Below, piece after piece: positions 10,417 to 18,855 of a DNA stretch of 64,000 bases. Position numbers and translations under genes: made by a program. The first letter of the stretch is position 1; every line of letters starts with the position of its first letter. Source of the stretch: Snodgrassella sp945267035 (GTDB lineage: Bacteria; Pseudomonadota; Gammaproteobacteria; Burkholderiales; Neisseriaceae); the NCBI RefSeq assembly GCF_026535915.1, contig NZ_JAFNPF010000001.1, forward strand, positions 1,240,001 through 1,304,000, given 5' to 3'. The notes under the pieces were generated by a model that saw only the letters and a program-made list of their open reading frames with translations, had not been told where the DNA came from and searched no databases.

Positions 10417-10965
10417 ATGTTGTACGATGATAATTCGGAAGAATTAGAAATTTTACATGAATGGGGATGTTCGGTTAGATCAAAAAGATATCTTATTTTA
10501 ATGCATTTGGTAATCTATACTATTTTTTTTATAGTATTTACCTCTGCATTTTTTAATAAATGGCAACAATTTTATTTAAGCATAATTATTCCGATCTTTT
10601 GGGGGATTGCTGCCATTATTGCCTTATTTTTATATGTTTATAAGAAGTTTACGATCAAACATGTTGCTTTCACCAGAAGTCATGTCTATATAGAAAATAT
10701 AAAATTGGATCTATGTTTTGTCGATTCCATTGCTTTTGTTAAATTATACAAATGTGGAAAAAATGTCGGTTATTCTAAAATTAAATTTTGTATGACTTTT
10801 TTGCCAAATAAATATCATTTAAGCAAAGTTTTGTTTTGTTTAACTTTTCCAAGAAATCATATGGATGAGAATTATCAGATTTATGATTATGAACAGAGAT
10901 TTATCAAAGTGATTGAAAGCTGGGCGCAAAATAGGAGGTCCATGAACGCCCAAGATAATGTTTAG
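10417..10965 (+). CDS. Uncharacterised two-helix membrane protein
   Basis: I do not recognise a family. The 182-residue protein has a short acidic cytoplasmic N-terminus, two hydrophobic segments around residues 26-46 and 52-74 separated by a short turn, then a basic, Cys- and Phe-containing soluble domain of about 100 residues. This layout resembles small PH-like (bPH2/YcxB-like) membrane proteins, in which two helices precede a cytoplasmic beta domain, but no signature proves it. It follows the acetyltransferase gene by 68 bp on the same strand and could share its transcript. Confidence 0.6.
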   Translation: MLYDDNSEELEILHEWGCSVRSKRYLILMHLVIYTIFFIVFTSAFFNKWQQFYLSIIIPIFWGIAAIIALFLYVYKKFTIKHVAFTRSHVYIENIKLDLCFVDSIAFVKLYKCGKNVGYSKIKFCMTFLPNKYHLSKVLFCLTFPRNHMDENYQIYDYEQRFIKVIESWAQNRRSMNAQDNV

Positions 10966-11284
10966 AATGCTGTTGTTGTTACATTGTTGTTAGCGTGTAA
11001 TTTAGTCATTTAGTTTTTTTCTGACTATATTCGTTTATAAGCTTATAGTGAGTATGATTCATTTAAAAATAGCTATTTGTCATGTTTATTTTTCGAGACA
11101 AAGTGAACTGTCTGGTGATGCTGAGGTTTGGTTAATATTGCCAATTCTTAAATAAAAAATTTTGGTGTAGGTTTGATGATTTTTCTATTTTGCAGAATTA
11201 GGTAACAGCCAAAGATGGCTGTTACTTCAATCCGATTCAAGCCAAAATTTTATTTATTATTCTGTTTGAATAATATTTTATTGT
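10966..11284. other. Intergenic spacer with one perfect hairpin
   Basis: About 320 bp without a supported gene. GTAACAGCC (11202-11210) and GGCTGTTAC (11217-11225) form a perfect 9-bp hairpin with a 6-nt loop, about 60 bp past the stop of the minus-strand lipoprotein gene. Neither strand has a T run after it, so it is only a possible weak terminator for the genes converging here. Confidence 0.5.
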
Positions 11285-11539
11285 TTATCGACATTTACGT
11301 GGACTTTGTCCTTTTATCTCTTCATTAGTATGCAGATCATAAACACGAATAGTTGCTTTAGGGAAGGTTCTACATAGTGAAATTTTGGTGGTGGTTAAAC
11401 CTCTGCCTTGTGCCACCAATTTCACTTTGGGTAGTAAATTTTGTCCATTTTCATCCTGAGCTTCGATGCGATAGTCTCCAGTCAATGTCATGCATCCGCT
11501 TAGAAATAAGCTAGCCATAATCAGAAAGTTTTTTATCAT
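11285..11539 (-). CDS. Small lipoprotein, function unknown
   Basis: The 84-residue product starts with a basic residue and a hydrophobic segment ending in the lipobox LSGC (Cys16), so it should be lipidated and anchored in an envelope membrane. The mature part, about 69 residues, contains GDYRIEAQDENGQNLLP and several Arg/Lys; the remaining two cysteines (in LCRTFP and RKCR) could form a disulfide. No named family is recognised. It is monocistronic, flanked by spacers. Confidence 0.6.
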   Translation of the reverse strand: MIKNFLIMASLFLSGCMTLTGDYRIEAQDENGQNLLPKVKLVAQGRGLTTTKISLCRTFPKATIRVYDLHTNEEIKGQSPRKCR

Positions 11540-11773
11540 GTTGAATTTTGTCTAGAATTAATTATATGGCATATAGTAGCGGTATTTACTTAAATGGTAA
11601 ACATTTTTAATTAAGGAAAATCATGTTTTTTATTGTTTCGGTAATATGGCAATGCAGATAAAAGCAGAAGATAATTATAGATAGATTTAAGTTGGTGATG
11701 AAGTTGCTTAATATGGAATAAGTTAAAACGATGGTTTTGAAAACGGTATGTTTAGATATTTTAAATCATGGAG

Positions 11774-11809
11774 CAGGGCAATGCTATCCAATAATTGCCC
11801 TGTTTTATT
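11774..11809 (+). terminator. Orphan plus-strand terminator hairpin
   Basis: CAGGGCAAT (11774-11782) and ATTGCCCTG (11794-11802) form a 9-bp GC-rich stem followed by TTTTATTTTT on the plus strand. No plus-strand gene lies upstream; the nearest gene, smpB, converges from the right. It could end an unannotated small RNA or block read-through toward smpB. Confidence 0.65.
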
Positions 11810-11828
11810 TTTGCTCATACGTAAATGT

Positions 11829-12275
11829 TTAGCGTGATTGCTTCATTAACCGTTGTTTTTCGCGGTTCCAATCTTTTTCTTTACTGCTTTGGCGTTTATC
11901 GTGTTGTTTTTTGCCTTTGGCCAAGCCCATTTCTATTTTGACATAGCCATGACTATAATGCATGTTGACAGGAACCAGGGTATAGCCACTGCGCTCAACT
12001 TTGCCAATTAATTTATTTATTTCTGTTTGTTTTAAAAGCAGTTTGCGCTGCCGAGTTGGGTCAGGTTTAACATGGTTAGAGGCGGTGGGTAATGCTGTTA
12101 TGTGGCTACCTACCAAGTAAAAAGCGCCTTTTTTCCATTGGATATAGCTTTCTTTGATTTGAACACGACCGGCGCGAATGGCTTTCACTTCCCATCCTTC
12201 CAGTACTATCCCGGCTTCAATCTGCTCTTCGATAAAGTAGTCGTGAAAAGCTTTTTTATTGTTGATGATGCTCAT
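11829..12275 (-). CDS. smpB: SsrA-binding protein SmpB
   Basis: SmpB binds tmRNA and delivers it to stalled ribosomes for trans-translation. The 148-residue protein matches the family length. The N-terminal core has the hallmark segments IINNKKAFHDYFI, EAGIVLEGWEVKAIRAGRV and YSHGYVKIEMGLAKGKKQHDKR; the basic C-terminal tail ends EKQRLMKQSR, the part that enters the mRNA path and folds on the ribosome. ATG at 12275. No tmRNA gene was recognised next to it. It is followed by a hairpin whose T run points the other way. Confidence 0.97.
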   Translation of the reverse strand: MSIINNKKAFHDYFIEEQIEAGIVLEGWEVKAIRAGRVQIKESYIQWKKGAFYLVGSHITALPTASNHVKPDPTRQRKLLLKQTEINKLIGKVERSGYTLVPVNMHYSHGYVKIEMGLAKGKKQHDKRQSSKEKDWNREKQRLMKQSR

Positions 12276-12307
12276 AATATTCAGGCGTTATGTGTATTTA
12301 GGAGTCT

Positions 12308-12316
12308 ATTTTAGCA
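12308..12316 (-). promoter_or_regulatory. Possible extended -10 promoter of smpB
   Basis: On the minus strand the sequence reads TGCTAAAAT, an extended -10 element, about 33 nt before the smpB ATG and just downstream of the preceding gene's terminator. No strong -35 is present. Confidence 0.4.
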
Positions 12317-12362
12317 GAAAGTTTGTGACAGGGAAGAATTGATGTGATTGCTGATGCAAAAT

Positions 12363-12393
12363 AAAAAAACCGATTTGATCAATCGGTTTTTTT
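12363..12393 (-). terminator. Rho-independent terminator of the MFS transporter gene
   Basis: AAACCGATT (12367-12375) pairs with AATCGGTTT (12381-12389) around TGATC, with A and T runs on both sides, so it can act in either direction. It directly abuts the MFS stop at 12397 and separates it from smpB. Confidence 0.9.
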
Positions 12394-12396
12394 ATT

Positions 12397-13734
12397 TTAG
12401 TGTTCCAGTTCTTGTTTGTGGGTTTCGGGCAGTAATAAGACTGCAAGTATGCTGATGGCACTAGCAGTCATCAGGAACCAACCAATATAGGTGGTTCCTA
12501 ACATGCCATACACTTTAACCATGTATGCAGCCGCAAAGGGTGTAAGTGATCCACCAAGAATGCCACCAAAGCTGAAGGAGATAGCGGCACCAGTGTAACG
12601 CACGTTAGTCGGGAATATCTCAGGTAAAAATGCAGCCAAAGGTGTCCACAAGATACCCATGATAAACAGGGCGAATGATAAAAAAATGGCTGCAGTGGTC
12701 ATGCTGGCAGAATTGATTAAATCACCAAAAAAATAACCTATGACCATAGTAATGGCACCACCAATCAAAAATACTGGTTTACGGCCGATATGATCAGACA
12801 GTTTTGCAGAAATTGGAGAGGCGACAGCCATGAAAATAATGGCGCCCATCAGCATGGTTAGGTAATCGATTTTGTTGAATAAAGCGGCATCTTGCCATGA
12901 ATGCTTGGTAGTGGCATATTGTAATGAATATACGGTTGTCAGAAAAAATAGGGTAAAGCATGACATGGCAGCTAAAGAACCCAGAATTAAGGGTTTATAG
13001 TGCTGACGAACAGTACTTGCCAGAGGGATTTTGGCTTGAGTTTGTTTGGCCACCATATTGCGGAAAGCATGGCTTTCGATGATGGACATGCGTACATACA
13101 TTCCCACTCCAACCAGCACAATACTTAAGATAAATGGGATGCGCCATCCCCATGATATCATTTGCTCAGCGGTTAATAATTTAGACAGGACAATGAAAAT
13201 CAGGCTGGCTGCTATAAAACCGATGGGAGGACCCATTTGCGGAAACATGGCAAAAAAGGCGCGTTTTCCTTTAGGGGCATTTTCTGTAGCCAACAGAGCG
13301 GCACCACCCCATTCGCCACCTAAACCCAATCCCTGACAAAATCGCAAAATACATAATAAGATGGGCGCGACAATACCTGCCTGTTGATATGTTGGTAACA
13401 ATCCAATTAATGTGGTACTGATACCCATAATAAGTAATGAAGCAATTAAGGTTGTTTTGCGGCCGATTTTATCTCCAAAATGACCAAATAGCGCGGCACC
13501 AATTGGTCTAGCTACAAAAGCAATACCAAAGGTCAAAAATGAATTCATGACGGCTATATTTGGATCGGTTTTGGGAAAAAACAGTTCACTCAGTACCAAT
13601 GCGGCTGCTAAACCATAAATGTAAAAATCATAAAATTCAACTGCTGTACCAACCAGACTGGCCACGGCCACTTTTGTTGGCGAGTTTTGTACGGATGCTG
13701 CAGTAGTATGTGTCGTAGTTAATGGTTTTGTCAT
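12397..13734 (-). CDS. MFS transporter, metabolite:H+ symporter (MHS) type
   Basis: A 445-residue, 12-helix major facilitator. The loop 2-3 signature GHFGDKIGRKTTLIA and its counterpart in the second half, SDHIGRKPVFLIGG, are both present, and the helix-1 text VGTAVEFYDFYIYG together with CQGLGLGGEWGGAALLATE are diagnostic of the MHS/ProP-ShiA subfamily. These import carboxylates, betaines or shikimate-like acids with protons; the substrate cannot be read from the sequence. It sits 90 bp downstream of ilvC but has an ilvC terminator in between, so it is likely transcribed separately. Start ATG at 13734. Confidence 0.93.
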   Translation of the reverse strand: MTKPLTTTHTTAASVQNSPTKVAVASLVGTAVEFYDFYIYGLAAALVLSELFFPKTDPNIAVMNSFLTFGIAFVARPIGAALFGHFGDKIGRKTTLIASLLIMGISTTLIGLLPTYQQAGIVAPILLCILRFCQGLGLGGEWGGAALLATENAPKGKRAFFAMFPQMGPPIGFIAASLIFIVLSKLLTAEQMISWGWRIPFILSIVLVGVGMYVRMSIIESHAFRNMVAKQTQAKIPLASTVRQHYKPLILGSLAAMSCFTLFFLTTVYSLQYATTKHSWQDAALFNKIDYLTMLMGAIIFMAVASPISAKLSDHIGRKPVFLIGGAITMVIGYFFGDLINSASMTTAAIFLSFALFIMGILWTPLAAFLPEIFPTNVRYTGAAISFSFGGILGGSLTPFAAAYMVKVYGMLGTTYIGWFLMTASAISILAVLLLPETHKQELEH

Positions 13735-13757
13735 AATATTTCTTATTCAATATGGAG

Positions 13758-13793
13758 AAAAAAAAGCCTGCATATATAGACATACAAGCTTTT
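13758..13793 (-). terminator. Rho-independent terminator of ilvC
   Basis: On the minus strand AAAAGCTTG (13793-13785) pairs with CAGGCTTTT (13770-13762) with one G-U pair, and eight T residues complete the tail (13765-13758). A second perfect small hairpin, TTAAATGA/TCATTTAA, overlaps the ilvC stop at 13808-13828. Confidence 0.75.
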
Positions 13794-13824
13794 AATTAAA
13801 GATCTCTTTAAATGATTTTGTCAT

Positions 13825-14841
13825 TTAATTTTTGTCTTGATCTACCAGCTTGTTTTTGGCAATCCACGGCATCATGCTGCGTAGTTGTTTACCAATGACT
13901 TCCACTGGATGAGCGGCTGTTTGGCGACGTCTAGCTGTCATTGATGGATAATTAGTCGCTCCCTCAACGATAAATGATTTGGCATAATCGCCATTCTGAA
14001 TGCGTTTTAAGGCTTCACGCATGGCTTGACGTGATTGATCGTTGACCACTTGAGGACCAGTGAAGTATTCGCCATATTCTGCATTATTGGAAATGGAGTA
14101 GTTCATGTTGGCAATACCACCTTCGTAAATTAAATCTACGATCAGTTTCATTTCATGCAAACACTCAAAATAGGCCATTTCTGGCGCATAACCTGCTTCT
14201 ACAAGGGTTTCAAAACCGGTTTTAATTAGTTCAACCAAACCGCCACACAATACAGCCTGTTCACCAAATAAGTCGGTTTCGGTTTCTTCTTTAAAGGTTG
14301 TTTGAATCACGCCACCTTTGGTACCACCATTAGCCGCAGCGTAAGACAAAGCGATGTCACGGGCACGTCCGCTGGCATCCTGATGTACTGCGATCAAGCT
14401 GGGTACACCACCGCCTTTAAGAAATTCACTGCGAACGGTATGACCAGGTCCTTTAGGCGCAATCATGACTACATCAAGGTTTTTAGCTGGCGTAATTTGG
14501 TTATAATGAATGTTAAAGCCATGAGCAAAAGCTAAGGTTGCATTGTCCTTCAGATTTGGCGCTATTTCATTGGCGTAGACAGCTGGTTGATTTTCATCTG
14601 GAGTCAGGATCATGATTAGGTCAGCTGCTTTGGTAGCTTCTGCTACTTCCATAACTTCATGGCCAGCATTGACTGCTTTTTGCCAAGACTGTCCGTTTTT
14701 CCGCAGACCGACAATCACTTTAACACCGGAATCTTTTAGGTTAGCTGCATGGGCATGTCCCTGAGAGCCATAGCCTATGATGGCTACGGTTTTACCTTTG
14801 ATCAATGACAGGTCAGCATCTTTATCATAAAAAACTTGCAT
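13825..14841 (-). CDS. ilvC: Ketol-acid reductoisomerase (NADP+), class I
   Basis: IlvC isomerises and reduces acetolactate and acetohydroxybutyrate in valine, leucine and isoleucine synthesis. Its 338 residues match the short class I enzyme. The Rossmann motif GYGSQGHAHA starts at Gly23 and is followed by VGLRKNGQSW, whose Arg/Ser residues typically bind the NADPH phosphate. The metal-binding segment DLFGEQAVLCGGLVELI and the later ECLHEMKLIVDLIYEGG carry the Mg2+-liganding acids. It follows ilvH by 85 bp on the same strand, completing an ilvI-ilvH-ilvC cluster. Confidence 0.98.
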   Translation of the reverse strand: MQVFYDKDADLSLIKGKTVAIIGYGSQGHAHAANLKDSGVKVIVGLRKNGQSWQKAVNAGHEVMEVAEATKAADLIMILTPDENQPAVYANEIAPNLKDNATLAFAHGFNIHYNQITPAKNLDVVMIAPKGPGHTVRSEFLKGGGVPSLIAVHQDASGRARDIALSYAAANGGTKGGVIQTTFKEETETDLFGEQAVLCGGLVELIKTGFETLVEAGYAPEMAYFECLHEMKLIVDLIYEGGIANMNYSISNNAEYGEYFTGPQVVNDQSRQAMREALKRIQNGDYAKSFIVEGATNYPSMTARRRQTAAHPVEVIGKQLRSMMPWIAKNKLVDQDKN

Positions 14842-14926
14842 TTGTTTAATCCTTAATTTTTATCTATTTTGTAGTATAGAAATGGGTTGATTGTTGCTTG
14901 GGTTGGACTGGTTATTTCCGCTCCGC

Positions 14927-15418
14927 TCAGATGCGTAGCATACGTTCGCCACGACCAATACCTGCTGCACCGGTACGAACTGTTTCCAGTATGATGTTTT
15001 TTCCGGTATTTTCCAGAAAGGCATCCAGTTTGTCGCTTGTGCCGGTAATTTCGACGGTATAGGTTTTATCGGTGACGTCGATTATTTGACCGCGAAATAT
15101 GTCGGTCAGACGCAAGATTTCATCCCTATCTTTACCGGTGGCACGCAATTTAACCAGCATTAGCTCACGTTCTACATATTGACTATCGTTCAGATCGATA
15201 ACTTTAATCACTTCAATCAGTTTGTTTAACTGTTTGGTGATTTGCTCGATCACTCTGGCATCACCACTGGTGACAATGGTCATGCGCGATAGGGTTTTAT
15301 CTTCAGTTGGTGAAACGGATAAGGAATCAATGTTGTAGGCACGGGCGGAAAAAAGTCCGACAATTCTGCTCATGGCTCCAGCCTGATTTTCCATCAAAAC
15401 TGAAAGTATGTGTCTCAT
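14927..15418 (-). CDS. ilvH: Acetolactate synthase small (regulatory) subunit
   Basis: IlvH binds the large subunit and confers valine feedback inhibition. The 163-residue protein starts MRHILSVLMENQAGAMSRIVGLFSARAYNI, the N-terminal ACT domain that binds valine, followed by the C-terminal ALS_ss domain ending GIGRGERMLRI. Its ATG overlaps the ilvI stop by 4 bases, so the two subunits are probably translationally coupled. Length and motifs are typical. Confidence 0.97.
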   Translation of the reverse strand: MRHILSVLMENQAGAMSRIVGLFSARAYNIDSLSVSPTEDKTLSRMTIVTSGDARVIEQITKQLNKLIEVIKVIDLNDSQYVERELMLVKLRATGKDRDEILRLTDIFRGQIIDVTDKTYTVEITGTSDKLDAFLENTGKNIILETVRTGAAGIGRGERMLRI

Positions 15419-17187
15419 GATGTGCTCCCTGTTTTTTCAGACTGATCATGTACATTACCGGTTGTGTTTGAGCGCATATGTACCGGCAACACCATTTCAT
15501 CTAAACCTTGACCATTGCCAACCATGGGCAAAACATTTTGGGTACGGTCGGTGATGAAGTCCATGAATACGAGTCGGTCTTTGAGGGATATGGCTTCTTT
15601 CAGTGCACCTTCAACATCGGATGATTTCTCTACTCTGATTCCGACATGTCCATATGCCTCAGCCAGTTTGACAAAATCTGGCAGTGAGTCCATGTAGGTT
15701 TCTGAATAGCGATTTTCGTAATACAGTTCCTGCCATTGGCGTACCATGCCGAGAAAGCCATTATTCAAGTTGATGACTTTAATAGGCACTCGGTATTGAT
15801 AACAGGTAGAAAGTTCTTGAATATTCATTTGAATGGAACCTTCACCAGTTATGCAGAAAACATCTTCATTAGGCTTTGCCAATTTGGCTCCCATAGCATA
15901 GGGAAGTCCTACGCCCATGGTGCCTAAACCACCGGAATTAAGCCATTGACGTGGTCTTATGAAGGGATAGTATTGAGCGGTGAACATCTGATGCTGCCCA
16001 ACATCTGATGTGATAATGGCATTATTGGCGGTGAGTTTTGCCAGGGTCTGGATGACAAACTGTGGTTTGATGGTTTCGCCATTGTTGTCAAACCATAAGC
16101 TATTCGAGCTGCGCCAGTTTTCGATGGTCTTCCACCATTTATCCAATGCATTGTTGTTAAATGCCAGATTTTGTTTCTGCCATAATGCCAACATATCAAT
16201 TAATACGTTTTTAACATCGCCAACAATGGGCACATCAACTTTAACGCGTTTAGCGATACTTGAAGGATCTATATCGATGTGAATTATTTTTTTAGCGTCT
16301 TGGGTAAATTTCTCTGGTGCGGAAATAACTCGATCATCCAGTCGAGCCCCGACGACTACAACGACATCTGCATTTTGTAAAGCCAGATTGGCTTCATAAC
16401 TTCCATGCATACCAACCATGCCAAGAAATTGTTTGTTGGTAGAAGGGTATGCGCCTAAACCCATTAATGTGCTGACCGTAGGGATGCCAGTATGTTGGAT
16501 AAAATCTGTTAGTATTTCACTGGCATTGGAGAGTATTGCACCGCCTCCAAAGAGTAAAACTGGGCGTTTGGCCGCAGCCAATACTTGTACTGCTTTTTTG
16601 ATCTGTCCAGTATGGCCATGAGTAATGGGCTGATATGAACGAATATTGATATCTTCCTGCGGATAGCTAAATTTAGCCATAGCCTGAGTAACATCTTTGG
16701 GGACGTCAATAACCACGACGCCTGGGCGTCCGGTTTTAGCAAGCTGAAATGCTTTTTTTACCGTTTTGGCCAAATCATTAATATGGGTGACGAGGAAGTT
16801 ATGTTTGACACAAGGACGGCTGATACCGATGGTATCAACTTCCTGAAAGGCATCGGTGCCGATAGCGGGGGAACCGACTTGACCGGAAATAACGACTAAT
16901 GGAACTGAATCGGCATTGGCTGTCGCGATACCTGTGATGGCATTGGTTGCTCCCGGACCTGAAGTCACTAAGGCTACACCAATTTTTTCCCCATTACTGG
17001 CACGGGAATAAGCATCTGCAGCGTGGACTGCAGCCTGTTCGTGCCGAACTAATACGTGTTGAAATTTTTTAAGTTGAAAGATGGCATCGTAAATCTCAAT
17101 AACCGCTCCTCCCGGATAACCAAAAACATATTCGACGTTTTCAGCCTTGAGACTTTGAACCAGAATCTGTGCTCCAGATAATTGCAT
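15415..17187 (-). CDS. ilvI: Acetolactate synthase large (catalytic) subunit
   Basis: This thiamine-diphosphate enzyme condenses pyruvate with pyruvate or 2-oxobutyrate. Its 590 residues hold the three expected domains: the PYR domain with the catalytic Glu in VLVRHEQAAVHAADAYSR, the central FAD-binding domain, and the PP domain with the ThDP/Mg2+ motif GEGSIQMNIQELSTCYQY plus LNNGFLGMVRQWQELYY. The ATG at 17187 has AGAGG at the right distance. It is first of ilvI-ilvH-ilvC, behind a leader of about 165 nt. The C-terminal tail after the conserved VLPMV is longer and polar, a minor family variation. Confidence 0.97.
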   Translation of the reverse strand: MQLSGAQILVQSLKAENVEYVFGYPGGAVIEIYDAIFQLKKFQHVLVRHEQAAVHAADAYSRASNGEKIGVALVTSGPGATNAITGIATANADSVPLVVISGQVGSPAIGTDAFQEVDTIGISRPCVKHNFLVTHINDLAKTVKKAFQLAKTGRPGVVVIDVPKDVTQAMAKFSYPQEDINIRSYQPITHGHTGQIKKAVQVLAAAKRPVLLFGGGAILSNASEILTDFIQHTGIPTVSTLMGLGAYPSTNKQFLGMVGMHGSYEANLALQNADVVVVVGARLDDRVISAPEKFTQDAKKIIHIDIDPSSIAKRVKVDVPIVGDVKNVLIDMLALWQKQNLAFNNNALDKWWKTIENWRSSNSLWFDNNGETIKPQFVIQTLAKLTANNAIITSDVGQHQMFTAQYYPFIRPRQWLNSGGLGTMGVGLPYAMGAKLAKPNEDVFCITGEGSIQMNIQELSTCYQYRVPIKVINLNNGFLGMVRQWQELYYENRYSETYMDSLPDFVKLAEAYGHVGIRVEKSSDVEGALKEAISLKDRLVFMDFITDRTQNVLPMVGNGQGLDEMVLPVHMRSNTTGNVHDQSEKTGSTS

Positions 17188-17576
17188 ATGAACCTCTTAT
17201 CGTCATGTAGTCCAACTGACACGGAACCAACGCATCTATGTCTGGTAAGACTAATACATGCAAACAGCGATTTAGGGTACGCGAATGCACATACTGTGAT
17301 GAACTATTGGTACTGCGTCCGATAGTCGGAATAGCAGGTTGGGTTAGCAAAAGAAGTAGCTACAATAAAACAGGTGGATTTGTTAATCAAGCGTTAAATT
17401 GTGAATAGTTTGTTTTTTTATGTTACATGAAAGCAATTTATAGCTAAAAAACAACAATAGTACGAAATTAAATGTTTAATTTAGACAAAAAATATCATTT
17501 CATTCAATTAATTTGTCTAATTTTTTTAAAAAAGTAGGTATTTGACATTTTTTTATTTTTGGACAAATTGTCTGTA
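17188..17576 (-). other. ilv leader and promoter region
   Basis: 389 bp between the stop of the DAHP-synthase-like gene and ilvI. A promoter can be drawn inside it, giving a leader of about 165 nt. The leader contains a short hairpin (CCGA/TCGG near 17317-17330) and an out-of-frame reading frame running past the ilvI start that includes a Leu/Val/Ile-rich patch (LHVLVLPDI). I saw no classical leader terminator with a T run, so attenuation is possible but not shown. The distal half is AT-rich spacer. Confidence 0.45.
17362..17390 (-). promoter_or_regulatory. Candidate sigma-70 promoter of ilvIHC
   Basis: On the minus strand TTGATT (17390-17385) and TATTGT (17367-17362) are separated by exactly 17 bp. 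Initiation would fall near 17355, leaving a long untranslated leader before ilvI. The -10 is 4/6 to consensus. Confidence 0.5.
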
Positions 17577-18446
17577 TCATTGAATGATTACATCAGCTCC
17601 AGCTGCGCTAGCAAGAGCCAGCAAGGTGTTTTTATCCATGTAAGCATGACTAAGATGAGAAATATTGGCAACGATGGGTAAATGGCTGATGCACTTTGCT
17701 TTGACAATTGCTTCAATATCTAGTCGGTAAGGTGTCTGGCGCTCCATACTAAGTGTACCGGCTTCGCCCAGCATAAGATGATGATTTCCTTTGAGGGCAA
17801 TGTGTTCCGCCGCTATTAACCAATCGTCAACTTGATGATGTTTATCTTTACATAATACTACTGGAATATTCAGGCATCCCACTTCATTAAGTAGTGTCCG
17901 ATTTGACATGAGTTCTCCGCCTAAATAAATTATGTCTGCTTCTGCTTGCAAGGCATATTCTAGCTGTCTAACATCACGAATTCGTAGCCAAACAGGTTGA
18001 CCAGCTTGATGCGCCAAATTTATTTGCTGTTGCATGGTTTGTTGCTGCTGCTGGCTATCAGGTTGTTTGATGGTGTATGGTGAAGTGGACTGATAAAAGG
18101 GATCGATGAATACACTGTTGCTATTAGGCAGGTTAAAATCTGACATGGTCATGACACATTGATTTTGTTCTGCACCGATTTTCAGACCACGTACGGTAAT
18201 GATGGTGTTTTCTGCTTGAATTTCTCTACTGATAATGCGCCAATCTTGTACAACGCGTATGGCCTTTTCAACGCCATCCAAGGCTTCCAGCTCTCTGGGC
18301 TGAAACACTCTTTCATCCCCAACTGCGCCAATAATGGTGCGCTCTTTACCTTTAGATAAATGTTCAGTTAATCCTCGTTGATGGATGAAATGAATTACCT
18401 GATTTATCTCTGTATCGGTAGCGTTTCGTTGCATTACGATGATCAT
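17577..18446 (-). CDS. Degenerate DAHP-synthase-like protein (type I-beta), probably not catalytic
   Basis: The N-terminal 75 residues (MIIVMQRNATDTEINQVI through VVQDWRIISRE) match the ferredoxin-like regulatory domain that precedes type I-beta 3-deoxy-7-phosphoheptulonate synthases. The rest follows the TIM barrel: FIDPF...TSPYTI where active enzymes have GPCS and FKPRTSPY, ADIIYLGGELMSNRTLLNEVG, DDWLIAAEHIALKGN, and SHLPIVANISHLSHAY. The usual catalytic Cys, the Lys of KPRTS and the phosphate-binding Arg of ERG are replaced; only the SH near the metal site remains. At 289 residues it is shorter than the usual 335-350 and stops at AGADVIIQ where active members continue. A Gln-rich insert (QQQQQTMQQQ) is present. 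The frame is clean, suggesting a maintained protein rather than a fresh pseudogene. A regulatory role is only a guess. Confidence 0.72.
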   Translation of the reverse strand: MIIVMQRNATDTEINQVIHFIHQRGLTEHLSKGKERTIIGAVGDERVFQPRELEALDGVEKAIRVVQDWRIISREIQAENTIITVRGLKIGAEQNQCVMTMSDFNLPNSNSVFIDPFYQSTSPYTIKQPDSQQQQQTMQQQINLAHQAGQPVWLRIRDVRQLEYALQAEADIIYLGGELMSNRTLLNEVGCLNIPVVLCKDKHHQVDDWLIAAEHIALKGNHHLMLGEAGTLSMERQTPYRLDIEAIVKAKCISHLPIVANISHLSHAYMDKNTLLALASAAGADVIIQ

Positions 18447-18855
18447 GCGTCATATCCTTGTCGAAGTAAGGTTGATTGTCGATAAAAATATCAAGAATGA
18501 CAAGTATTCGTTGTGGTTTTGTTGATGTAACTAAATTTGATCATGATGAATCGATGAACGGATTCAATTTGAATTCTAAACACAGAAACCTTGTGGATGT
18601 ATTTGCAGTCATGCAGGTATTGGTACATAACAGGAACTATTGAGATGTTTTGCCTTTATAGGCTGATTAAGATGTTCGGAGAAGATATTTTGGTTTCATA
18701 ATTTCAGGTTTTATAAATCTGCCTGTTTGCAACAGTAACAGTAAATTAATGTTATTTGTTTGTGTTATGTTTTATTCTGATGTTAAATTTTTCTAAGCTG
18801 ATATGATTATCAAGAAATTATTAATGTCGCTGTTGATGCAATCAGGAATGGTGTT
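18447..18855. other. Divergent intergenic region
   Basis: About 410 bp between the minus-strand DAHP-synthase-like gene and the plus-strand export operon. It must hold both promoters; no gene, strong hairpin or clear operator was recognised. Confidence 0.45.

Noticed and set aside
11540..11770. Possible tmRNA gene beside smpB
   Set aside because: No tRNA-like 3' end, no TTCGA-type arm and no tag-peptide frame could be found; only a hairpin with a U tail is present.
17141..17350. 69-codon frame overlapping the ilvI start, as an independent gene
   Set aside because: It overlaps ilvI out of frame and has no recognisable domain; treated as a leader feature, not a gene.
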